Assembly (NCBI GenBank): GCA_013396995.1
Contig: VWZP01001440.1
Coordinates: 4,737,151 to 4,801,150, forward strand
From: Dicaeum eximium
Taxonomy: Eukaryota; Chordata; Aves; Passeriformes; Dicaeidae
Direction of reading: 5' to 3'
Length of the DNA: 64,000 nucleotides
The translations under genes and the position numbers were made by a program. How positions within the stretch are numbered: the stretch's first letter is position 1; each line of letters starts with the position of its first letter. The notes below the pieces were generated by a model. That model saw nothing but the letters and a program-made list of their open reading frames with translations. It was not told the DNA's origin and searched no databases. Below, in pieces: positions 38,351 to 50,259 of the stretch.

Positions 38351-41300
38351 TAAAAACTTTCCTGTCTAGCACAAATGAGTTCTTAGACAGCCTTTTCTTT
38401 GCTATTGTCACAAATACATCCACTAAATCAGTGGTGCATGAGGGAATGGGGCTAGAGATTAGAACAATGGGCAAGACTCCATGCATCCTGTCCTCTTCTT
38501 TCTGACATCTTGGGGCATGGCCACAGTCTCATCTACAAAAAGAAATTTGAGTTTTTGTGCCTTCAACTTCCATTTGTCCTGCAGGAGATTCCATTAAACA
38601 ACATAAGGTCTGTAAATCTGACACTCCCCCCTCTCTGCAGTGTCAGGTAAGAATTTACAACTCCAGACTATGCATTCCTTTATCTGAAAGGAGCATTGTG
38701 TGAGGCTTAACAGATCATGGTTTCTACAGTGTACCCAAATGGAAATAAGTCCAAGGTCTTATTATTAAAGACGTTTGTCTAGAGGTTTAGTAAAGAACAT
38801 TTGATACCAAATACTAAAACGAAAATGGTGTTTTCTAAGATAAACCACAGTCATGTACAGGTTACAGCTTTTTTCAGCTCTTCAGGAATTTTAGCGTACA
38901 AAGAACATGTTACAATGAAGCAGCCGGCTCAGTCTTAGGTGCTGTCAAATTAAAATTCACATTTGAAGCAAGCAGATTGTCTTGCCACTGCTTTAAGTGT
39001 ATTTTCAGTAACTCTTCTGTAAAGCATTTGTAACTTGATGCTGAATCCCATACAGAGGAGAATTTGAGCTTTTTAACATAATGGAATTTTGTTATCCCAG
39101 TCTGCATTTTCAAAGGACCTGTGAGCCTCCACTGCAGCCCAGGACTCCCCATGCAAGCCTGTGTAGTACAGCCTTGTCAAAATGCATCATAAGTAAAGTG
39201 CAATAATAAATGGGGCATCAGATAGCAGTGGACGGCAGAGACAACAGAGCACAACCACACAAAAGGGAAAGGTCACAGCTCACCAGCCACATAACTCATT
39301 GTGAGGTTTTTGTAACCAGAAGAGTTTTATTACATCAGGGATGGGATTCTTCCGAGACTCAAAGGGGACACGTGGGAGAAAGCAAGAGGAGAATGCACAT
39401 TAACCAAGGGCAAGAGAGGTGCTGGCTTAATGGGGTGATTCAGAGTGGGGTAAACCTCTCACTGACAGTGATAAGAAGGGTTGTGGAAGACCCTTTAAGT
39501 TAATACAAGCACTAATGCAATGCCACTAGGATATGTCCAAAGGGAGGGAATCAGTGTAAGGGTAGAAAGATGCTGGAATGCAAAGCTGCCCATAATGATA
39601 AAGAAAGGAGCACACGCTCTGCTCTGCCTGTATGCTGAGCTTTGACAGTTACATATTTACACAGCAATGTTAGATGAACACACCAACACGATGCTTTGGA
39701 AGGAAGATACAGCTCTGGAGAGATAAAGATGGCACTGCATTTCTGTTTCCACTATCTACTGTTTGTATTTTTATCATTCTATGTAAAGAAAAATGTCAGT
39801 CTGTGACAATGATTTTATTTAGCTGGTGATCTACTTCCTTTTGCTTGAAAGTGCTTAACAGTGCAATGATTTGGTCGCAAGTTCTATATAGGAATGCTTA
39901 TCTTTTTTTGAAAGCTATTGCATTTAAGCATGAAAAAGCATGGATGGGGCCAAATATAAATTGACAGTCTCAGTAAACTGGCATGATAGTGAAAAAAGAC
40001 CTTGAAGCACTCACCTATAGCCAGTTTAGAATGAATGACAACATCTGGAACTGGAGAACAGCAGAGGGGATGTTGGGGAAAGATGACAATGTTTTTCCTA
40101 TTAGTGAAGATCGAAAGCATACAGAAACTGAGATGAGACTTTCAGCACACTGGGTAATTAACTGCCATAGTAGAATTTGGTTCCTTGCCATGTCACATTC
40201 AGTTTACAGCTTAGGATAACAAACATTTACAAAATGTACTGGAGATTACAGAGACATAAGATTATATGTTAAATCAATAAAGTAACTAAATAAAGAGGTT
40301 AAAATATACGGAGGGGAAAATAATTAAAGAAAAAATTCACTGCAGTCAAGCAAAGGTCAGGAATATAAGTACAGCTGAGGCACAGCAGGTGCAGTTGTCA
40401 CTGGCCAGGTGGGTATCACATAGCACTATTTCTCATAACACCAGCACTGTTTATTCCATAAAGAACAGGCTTTGTTTGGGGATTTCTTTCCTTCACTTGA
40501 TACAAACAAGGTACAACAAGCTATTTCTAAGAAGTGAGCCAACGAATGTAGTCACAGCAATGGTTTCCCTTGATATAGTGGAGGCAATTCTTCTTTCGAG
40601 GCTCTTCTACCGCCAAAAGATGTCCATCTCCACCCCTTTATGTTCTTTGGCAGAGTCGCCATTCAGAACCAAATCCCTCCTTCTTCTTTGCAGCCTCTGC
40701 TGATAGATGTGACAAGACTTCTAAGCAGCCTCCTCTTAACTGTTTTGTACAATGATTTCTGGAGTAGGAGGTTCAAAACCCCCTCCAATGGACCAGCCCA
40801 TATTCAGTACAAAATCAATTTACCATGGCTATAGTCTCCTTTGTATTTCTGCATCAGGCAAAGCGATTTTGTTCTCCTTCATTTTTCTGCTCTGGGTTTC
40901 CTTGCCATTGTAACTCTTTGAAGCTCATTGCCTATGGAGAGGTGTTAAGGGTTCTCCACTATACATTTTTTGCAGTCTCTCCCCCTCTGCTTACGGATAA
41001 ATCCTACACAGTCAACTGAGTGCAATTTTGTGCACCCGCATTAAGGGTTCAGCTATGAAATGCAATTTTTCCATATTACCTTCAAACCTAAAGTGTAGTC
41101 ACTGAAGCACATGTGAAATGTCTGTGTATTACCAGCTTTCTAAAGTAGGGAAGTCTTGCATTCTTTATTCCTCTCCTATAGGTTACATCTTTGGATTTAT
41201 TTGTTCAGCATTTATTTGTTTGCTTTGAGAAGAAGCTAAAATAAGTTTGAGGAACTGTCCAATTTGGATCTGATTCTTACAAAAATTAGGTTAAGATTCA

Positions 41301-44300
41301 GGAAGCAAAATCAGCACTTCCTGCAGTATTAAAGAGACTAATGAAGAACCAAGATGACATTTTCACTGTTCTGTGCCTCCTGTTTTTCTTTAGGGAAATC
41401 ACATCTATTGCATTGGGGGGTGCTAATACTCTTTCAGATGACAAACACTGCAATATATTCTCATTAAAATTGTGTAAGAGGTTGAACATAGTTTCAGTCT
41501 TGCCTTGGCTTGGAAAAAGTAAGAGGGCAGTGCACAATTAAACAGATAAATGTGCATGTGATTTATTTTATCCTATCAAAATTCTTTTCTGGTTGTGCAC
41601 CTATGCTTAGTGTAGTACAATCAAAAGGGAAAAAAAGGGCACTGGAAATCTTTAATTAAGTGGAAGCTGCATTATTGAGACCAAACGAAAGCTCTGAGAC
41701 TACTTTAATGAGCCAAGGCCAGTCTTGTGCAAGCCAGAGAGATTGGGAAAGTTTTGCAAGGCAGGCTGAAAACAGAGATCCTTCCTGAACCACAGGAACT
41801 TAAGTGAAACCAGACTCTCCCTCTTGCTCTTCCCCAGTTTAAAGTAATAGTTTTTGAGCTTCAACAACATGGGCAAAAAATTCTAAACCCTAAACTAAAA
41901 AGGAGTGTTTGTACTTTCCCGTTCAGTTCAGCAGATGTATGTGAGAATTTCCACTTGTTTCTAGCACACCTAGAAAAAAGATCCAGAGCCTGTTCCTACT
42001 ATGGTTTTGACATGAACTGCAGAAGCACATGGACTGCTCAGCAGCATACTGCTAGGCATTTCTGTTGGAAATTAAAAGGCAATTCTGCCCCAGTGGGCCT
42101 AAATCCTAGTATAGAGGTGAAACCCAACACGTGGCTGGAAAAAACAGGCAGAAAGAATTAGATGAACCAGTGAGACAACAGATATTTGCAATCAGGGAGG
42201 TCACATGGTGCACAGGCAAGTGTGGTATAATCTTTCCAGGATGGTTTGTTGACAACACACATAGATTTTGACTTTTAGACTCTCTGGCTTCTATGGGGTT
42301 TGGTGCTCAGCATCACAAACTGTCAGAAAAAGGCCATTTTTGATAAATCAGTAATAACCAAGAAGAAATAGGATCTTCCAGAAAATACCAGGCTGGGCTG
42401 GAAGAGAAAGTCAGCAATGAAAAGTTCTCCATGTTTCATAAAAGAGATTTTAGTATTTTTTATTGTTCTATAGTTACATTGTGCATTACATCTCTGCTTT
42501 CCTCCACCAGGTGCCTAACGCTCTTGATAAGCTAATTACAGCCTTCTGCTTATTTCATGTCAAGCTTAACTCCCAGTCTGAGCCTAGCCTGCAGTTCTGG
42601 CATGTATTTTCCTTAATCTAAGACCATCTGTGCTCCATCAGAAAGGAACACTTAAATACAGAGAAAGTGAAGAACCAAAAGTGTAGAATTCCCTGTATCC
42701 TGTCTCCAACTCCTCTCCCCAGCATTTCCAATGAAGTGTGAAGCCAACATCCATCCATCTAAATACTCTGGAAGGCTCAATGCAGTAATACTTTTCAGTG
42801 GTCAGTGGGGAAATGACAAGCCAAAAAGGACCTCAATCTCTCAATTTCTTCATATCAAGAACTTGATAATTCAAATACCACCACATCCCCAGCAACATAT
42901 GCAGTGGTTGAGTCCAGCACTCGATCAGTGTAAATTAAATACTTTACTCGAGAAGAACAAGGAGTCAGTTTGGGGGAAAAAAGCAATGGGGTTAATTTAT
43001 CTGGAATCCAAATGATATTTCTCAAGTCTGCTTCTTATTGGAAGTGCACTACAATTTCAATCAAAACTGAACTGCAGTGTTAGGGACAATGGCTCTCTGC
43101 CACTTCTGTCCCACCACCAAAATTTCAAGTGTTTCTAAGCCCTACTGTGCCCTCACTGCCCAGCCCAGCTGGACACTGCCCCTGCCTGCTGCCACTGCCA
43201 GTGGCCAGAACCTGACCACTGTGCACAGCGTCAATCCACCCATCTTCCTACTAAGGCTGGGAAACAGATGCCTTCAGACTCCCTGCTTGGTCTGTCACAG
43301 TTTGCCTTGCTTCTGCCTCCTCTTTTCCAACACCAGACGTCAGCACCTGATGCTGTAGTAAGCTCTGCCAAGCTTCATCTCAACAAGGAATGTATTTGCT
43401 CCTTCTCCTGCAAAGATGGCTCTGGTGCAGTGTCTTTTATTCCTTCCTCCCAGATCCTCTGTTCTGTTCTCCAGTCTGCACTCTCCTGCCAACCCAGGAT
43501 TTATTTTTCAATTTCCTTCAGTTTGAGTCCTGCCCTTACGTTCCCACTTCCACCTGGCTCTTCCCTCACCTCCCCTCCAGCACATTTGCATTTGACCTCT
43601 ATGAAGGTCAAAGATTCCATAAATGAGTTTTGAGAATACGCCTTATAATTAAGATGAGGGAATACAAAATGATTGTACAACAGGATTAATGCAGCATACT
43701 TCTTTGTGTTTCTTCCTATCTCCTTTCTGCTGGTTTTCAAAGCTTTCACATTTATCTTCTATTAAAAAAAAATTCTTTTTCTTTTTTTGCCTTGTTCTTA
43801 AATCCTCAATAACTGGTGCCACAGCAAAAGCTACTAAATTTGTAACAATTATATTAGCCACATACTTTTTTTTCTCCTGTCACTGTGTTTACCACTGTTA
43901 TATTTATGAACCATTGATCATTCCTTTCTGCCCCATGCATCAAAATTCTCTCCTTTTAGGCAATTGCAGTTTGTCTCTTAATATTCCCAGGCTAAGTTAG
44001 GATTTTTTTTTCACATTCTTAATAAAGCTTAAATCACTTCCCCCTGGGTGACCTTGCAGCCTATTCAAATGGCTGCAGCCCTGTCAGCCCCTTTTCCTTA
44101 CTTATAAGGAAGTAAAATACTCTTTTTCTAAAACCTCAAAACCTTGCTTTGTCTCCTGTCTGAAGTGAATAATTAATAATTAAAATACTGAATAGAATTA
44201 TTGACAAAAGTGTTTCTGACGAAAACATATTTTTATTAACCCTCCCCCACATGGCTTCCTAGATGTTCTCTTTTTTACACAAATTTGCAGGTTTATTCAT

Positions 44301-45959
44301 ATTCTAAGTATTTTTATCTGGAGGGATACATTTGTATAGCATTCTTCCCCTAGCAGACCCCAACTATTCTATTTTCACATTCAAAGGTTTTCATTCAAAA
44401 TGTTTAGAAAACAAGCAGTGAAAAAGTGTTTCATTTTAAACACGTGGACATGCTGGAATTGCCTAATTGTGTGATAAGGTGAAGATAACTGCTTAATACT
44501 ACACCTACAATGAATCAGAACATGACAATTTTGTAGGCTCACAGTTATGGCAGATTTCCTATATTTACAAGTGCATGTAATCACATGTAACATTTAGATC
44601 TTAAACAGAATGCCACATATTTCAGAGCACTTCAAAAGGACAAAGTGTCATTATCTCAGCTTCACATCTGGAGAAAGGAAAGCTCAGACTGGGGACTGCT
44701 GGAAACCACCTTACCTCTTTACAGCTTTTGCAAGTGAAGCAGCCAGCCCATGCTATCCAAACTCTCCTTACAGAGAATGGAGAAAAAGATGTCATTTTTC
44801 TGCACGTGCCCTTCCCCCAGCTCACCACACTTGGTCTCTGCAGTCTCAGAATAGTCTCTTACTTGGTCAGGTTAGCGATAAAAATGTAACAGCTATAACC
44901 ATTGTGTGGTATCTTCTAGATGAAAGAAGCATCTCAATGACAGTAGAATAACTTAAGATAATTGTTCCTACTAACTGCTCAAGCCCCAGAGCCATATTCC
45001 CTTACCCTCCTCCAGGGCTGTACCCACCCTTCCTTTCCCATTGCCCACCCAGCAGCAGGCAACCCACAGCAGCTATTGCCTGATCTTGTTCAGCTGAAGG
45101 TTTGCTGCTGATCCTCCCCAGCCCTGAAGAAAGGTTTTTAGGATGAAAACTTCCTATCCTTCTCCAGTCAGGGTGGCTGGAGATACCACAGGTACAGTCA
45201 AGGTTGTGCTTATTTACCCATCTGTCCTCTTAGAGTGTGGGCTGGGCTTTCCTTGAGCTCAGCCTGGAAACCTTGGAGGCCAAAGCTCTTTGAGGCTTTC
45301 AAAGGATTCAGGGATTCAGCTGCACCTGCCATGCTGAGACAGGATCAATATCCTGTGGGAGTGATGAGCAAACTGTTCCCATCTCAGCTCCCCAGCTCTG
45401 GGTGTTTGTAACAGCTGTGCAGGACACGTCTGTGCCTGCTCCATAGCTCCAATAATCCCCTCCTATTCGTCATTCAGAACTGCCGCGCTTAAAAAAGCTG
45501 TAAAACACACATCAGCTGAACTGTTACTAACAGAGAAAAGCAGGATTATTTACCTAGGGAAAAAATACGCATAGTAATATGAAATGTGTTTACTATAAAT
45601 TTTTTCTTTTTTGCAACGAGGTCAATAGTTGGTTTTAGAGGAAACGTGAGGTCATTTGTGGGCCCTTGAGAGATGCAAATCAATAAATGGTGATTTTTTA
45701 AATTCTCTCATTACAAATGACTGGATGCTAACAGGGTCAGACTTAATCCTGTGCAGAGAGCCAGTGCAAGGGACATGAATCATTTAGATCGCACTTAAGC
45801 TCTGCTTTGAGAACCAAATGTAGATATTCCTCTGTATTCTCAGTCTTTCCAAAGCGCCAACCTGCTGCTTATTTTTTTGCACTAATTGGCCCAAGTACTC
45901 CATTGTTCATCTTGTAAGAAGCCCAAGGTGCTCCTTTGTGTTTCCAAGAACTCCTCTCA

Positions 45960-46375
45960 CTTCTCCCTGCCCAGCATGTGCGGCTCGGCTCGCACGGGCC
46001 GGACGCCGCGGCCCAGGCAGGAGGAGGCAGCGCTGCCCGGCCCGGCGGGACGCGGCGCCTCTGCCAGAGCCAGGCCGGGCAGCTCCCGCCACAAACCCGG
46101 CCTCGCTGAGCGGGGACACCGGGGAGGCACCCCCTCGGCCCCAGGATAAGGGGCAGCAGGAGCTGGCTGTGCTGGCGTGTGGAACTCAATAGATCACTGC
46201 TCCCGCATCGACTGCTCCCAGCCAGGGTGCGCATTAAACCCGTCCTGTGCTGGAGCCCTCAGCAGCGATGGAGTCACGGAGCCGTAACTGCGGCAGGAGA
46301 ATTCGGAAATGCGTTCTGTGCCTTGCAGCACGGCAGCCTGTACAGCTAGCCGATAAACCACTGCCGTACCTGAAC
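45960..46375. promoter_or_regulatory. Intronic CpG island, candidate alternative promoter
   Basis: I count 22 CpG dinucleotides between 45981 and 46137, and about 36 up to 46370, in a window whose introns are otherwise strongly CpG-depleted and AT-rich. The core is G+C-rich on both strands with runs of CGG and CCG. Such islands in vertebrates usually mark unmethylated promoters (established knowledge). Here the island sits within the 23-kb SEMA5B intron, about 7.4 kb downstream of the microexon in transcription order. Open frames across it on both strands (for example 45886-46149 on plus and 45869-46234 on minus) look like the by-product of high GC and match no family I know. No TATA box was identified. 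It could drive a shorter or antisense transcript, or be an orphan CpG island acting as an enhancer. Confidence 0.65.
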
Positions 46376-49300
46376 TAATAAGAATTTCAGAAGCGTTTTT
46401 TTGGTATAAATCTCATTTTGTATAAATGTTGGCTTAGGTAGGGTGCTGCCTACAACAGGAGGCTGATTTGCCTCTCAGAACATCTGCAGGGCTTGTTGAC
46501 AGCAGACACAGATGAGTGAGTTTGTCAGAGCTGGGGACAGCCATAAGCACATGAAGATCCCTCAAAGCCTCCTGGAGCTGCTTCCTATACTATGCCTCTG
46601 CTCTGCCCACAGAGAAAAAGGGCTAAACATGCAAACCAAAATATATTTTGCAATGATAAAGAAGCAACCTTGGTGTCAGGAAATGAGAAGTCCAAGGAAT
46701 TTATTTTTCTTTTGATTTTCATTTTTTTCCTCTTCCCTTTTTAAAGTATGTCTAATGGTCCTGACTGTAAGTTGCAAGAAATAAGAGCATTAGTCTTCAT
46801 TCCGTACACATAAAATGCCTGACAGGGTTTTATCAAATAAAGAGTCCAATATGCTACTCTTATCAGTAAGTGACTTCAGCAGCTAATTAAATTCTCAGTT
46901 TCTAAATCCTGCTCATAATGTCTGCTGACAAAGACCAAAACCCCTGTAGTAATTTTGGCTTCTAGGTGAGATGAGGCTGGGAAGGAGAGAATGCCAACTA
47001 ACAAATTACCAGGGGAAGCAGGCTGGCAATCCAAAGCTGACATCCATCACGTAAACCTCACTTTACTGTGCGAGCAGAACAGAGTAGCTCCCCTCTGGAT
47101 GCAAATCAGCTCCGTGGCCTTCACTGACTCCAGGAAGGCTGCCCTGCTTAAAGTACAAATCCAAGCAGGTACAGCTCCTGGATCTCCTCTATAGGGGTGC
47201 TATACCCTATGTATATGATCCTCCTGTCTATGAGTACATATAGAAAAATAGATATGTAAATACATATATAAGAACTTCCTATACTATGCCTAAATACTCA
47301 CTTTAGAGAGCAATTAAATTGATCATGACTAGACAGTAGACTCTGAGCCAGTTTAGCAGACCTATGAATGTGCATATTGAAACATTTTTACTCACTAGAG
47401 CATGCAGTATGTTCTTAACTCAGAGAATTCTCAAAAGAAAACTGGCATTTATTTAAAGCTAAACCTGGGCTTAAAAGCTTTGCTGGTTATAAATGGACTC
47501 ATGAGCTGGGTTCTCTCAGATAGCGGGGATGTTTTGTTCAGAAATCACTCAACACTATGGACTGTGAGAAGAGATTTGCTTTGTCTGCTCTCTGAATTTC
47601 AGCTGATGAGTAACATCAGCAGGAGTTTGGTTCCCAACAGCAGATGCTGGAGCCCATCACAGAGTATAGCTCCCTGCAGTAAGGAGCTGGAGAAGTGTGT
47701 CCTTGAAGGATGAGGTGCGGCCTTCAGACATGGTCACCTGCAGTCTGACATGCATTATTTTCATCCCTCATCTCTCACTCCACGTAGAAATTTCTCTCTT
47801 ACATAAATCTTGGGAAGGATGACTTGCACCTGAAAGCTGCAATCTAACTCCTGACCAGTCGTTTTAAGGAAGGGAATATTCAGGGAGTAGATTTTATCTG
47901 GGGACCCGAAACCATAAGAATAAATAGCTGAATTTACAAGAAAGTTTTTCCAGCCAATATAAGCTTTATTATGGAATAGCTTTAAACCTCTAGGCTGAGA
48001 GTGAGAGGTTTTAGGTGCAGCTTTGGAAGGTGATTTATGAATAGATTTATATGTTAATCTGTTAATAAAAAATGTTTCATACTGATAAAATATGTGACAA
48101 CCAGGACTCAGCTATGAGCCACATATTAAAGACTGCATCTGCTCTAGTAGAGGTCTTTTGATTATGTTTTTAAATGAGGGAACTGCATTGGCCTGAAAAT
48201 AAAGAAATAAACGTTGTATCTAGAAATATGTGCTGCATAATTCAAATGCATATCTGGGAATCTGCAAGAAACAAATAATAAACTGCTTCTGGAAAGTGAA
48301 GCTTATTCCCGAACATTTCAAAAAAGAGTTCCTGTCAGGCAACTCAATGGTGCATAAAGATAAGGAAAGTATTCTTACTCTTTCCTGAAATTACTTCCCA
48401 AACTGGATTTTAAATTGGATGATAATCTTCACATTCCAACTAGATTGAAGAAATAAATACCTTCAGCAAAGTTGGGCCAGCCCAGCCCTGGGCTTGTGCT
48501 GCATTATCAATGCCTGAATTTCTCATGATCTTTGAAAGGGTATTTTGAAAAATAGGAACAAGTGGCTCAAAGATGTTTCTGCAAGGAAATCTGAAATACA
48601 GTACTTTTACCTCTCTTTTACTAGCAAACCCCACAGCACTTTATAAAGGAGTGCTGCAGCCCTATTTCACATGTTAAACACCAGGCAGACAAACCAGGCA
48701 GATTAACTTTACCTCAGGCATCCATGGGCAGAGCCAGCAGCACAAATTTGGCCCACCAAGACCCATCTGGTGCCTATCCAGCAACTCTTGGGGATGGAAG
48801 ATTTATCTAACATTTGCAAGTTTTCTGATAAGTATTGGGGCTTTATGAACATATTGTGAATCCTTAATATTTCTCAGTGAAGTATTTTCACCAGGAAAGA
48901 CTACTTGAGTGACAATTTGTGCTGCAAACTGTATTACTCACTGTTCCCTGTTGATTTTGTTTATCATATTTTATTCAACTATACAGAGAAAAACTAAGTT
49001 AAACCCTGCCATCTCTCCTCACACTTCTATACACTTACAGAGCATGTTTCTCATCAGCAGACAAGTGTGGCACTACTGAGCCCTAAATAAGTAGAAAATA
49101 ATGCATTTAATGCTTGGTTTGATTCAAAGTGCAAAAGACAAAACCTGCTCCATTTGTTGCTAAGTGACATATTGAAGACTGATAGACAAGTTTTATTGTT
49201 ATTATTATTAACTACAGTTTGTTGATACATGCTGTTGATTTACCAGTGATTGTGCCACAGAGTTAAAGATCCCTTCAGGGAGCAGCAGGGAGGGAAGTGT

Positions 49301-49567
49301 GTCTTCAGGAGCAGCTGTGCAGTTTAAGAGCTTCATCTCTGTGGCAGATATGTTGTTGCTTCTTAGATTGAGGGAAGAAAAACTGGAGTAAAACCTCTCC
49401 TATCAGAAATGCACTGGATAGGTGACTGCAGTTTATCTGCTACAGGACACTGTGGAAATGTTTTGTCTCTATTTCAGGTTTGAAAAAATGCTTACTCCAA
49501 AACCCGAACAATATCAGCAGAAGGAAATGTATTTCAGTAAGGTTCAGATCATGATTTAAGAGCTGAT

Positions 49568-49608
49568 GTGTAATGATAAATTACACATTTAGTGTAATGA
49601 TAAATTAC
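49568..49608. repeat. Duplicated AT-rich 17-mer with dyad symmetry
   Basis: GTGTAATGATAAATTAC occurs at 49568-49584 and 49592-49608, a 24-base period. The first copy continues into ACAC, making a near-palindrome (GTGTAAT...ATTACAC). Confidence 0.9.
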
Positions 49609-50186
49609 TTTAAGCTTCGTTTTAAGTCTTATGCCTCAGTGGAACTGAGAAATTAATCAAGTTTTGCCCTAGTGACCAGGTAGCACTATCCAAAGTGCCC
49701 CTGTGGATCTTACTTAGGGGATCTTATTTAGAAATGTGGAGCCAAATTTCAGAAGCAAATGAAGTTGTGTGTTCTGTAGCATTTTCATGTTTAGCAGTGG
49801 GGTACCAGTAGATCTGTAATTGTAGACCTAGGTGGTACTGGACAGTGTGGAACTCCACAAATTGTCAATTAGAGCATATTTTGTTCTCAATTTTTGTCTT
49901 TCTTAGGTGAAATAACTGATGTTTTCCAAATAGTTTTGTAATAAGTGCACTTATTTATTCTTTCACAGTCTGTTAAAATACAGTACAAACTCTTGAAGTA
50001 TTTTAAATACTTGAAACACTACTAGCCTGATATACCAGCGCACAAATTTCACAGGACTGCTTAAAAACTTGTTTTATAAGAGATCTTCCATTAAAACAAA
50101 CAATTGAAACCAAAATATTTTATGAAATTCTAACGTCTTCTATTACACTTACCAGATAAGAGTCCAAAAGGACATCTTAGATCCAT

Positions 50187-50259
50187 AGAGAAGGGAAAAG
50201 GAAAGGAAAAGAAGAAAGAAGAAAAGAAAATGAAAAGGGAAGGGAAAGAGGAAAAAGGA
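50187..50259 (+). repeat. Polypurine tract, 73 bases with one interruption
   Basis: All bases are A or G except T at 50231. It is a GAAAAGG/GGGAAA-type purine mirror-like run, the kind of low-complexity sequence able to form triplex structure. No function is shown. Confidence 0.95.

Noticed and set aside
45869..46234. Open frames on both strands across the CpG island
   Set aside because: High GC lowers stop frequency in all frames. The Arg/Pro/Gly-rich translations match nothing known. The island itself is reported, not a protein.
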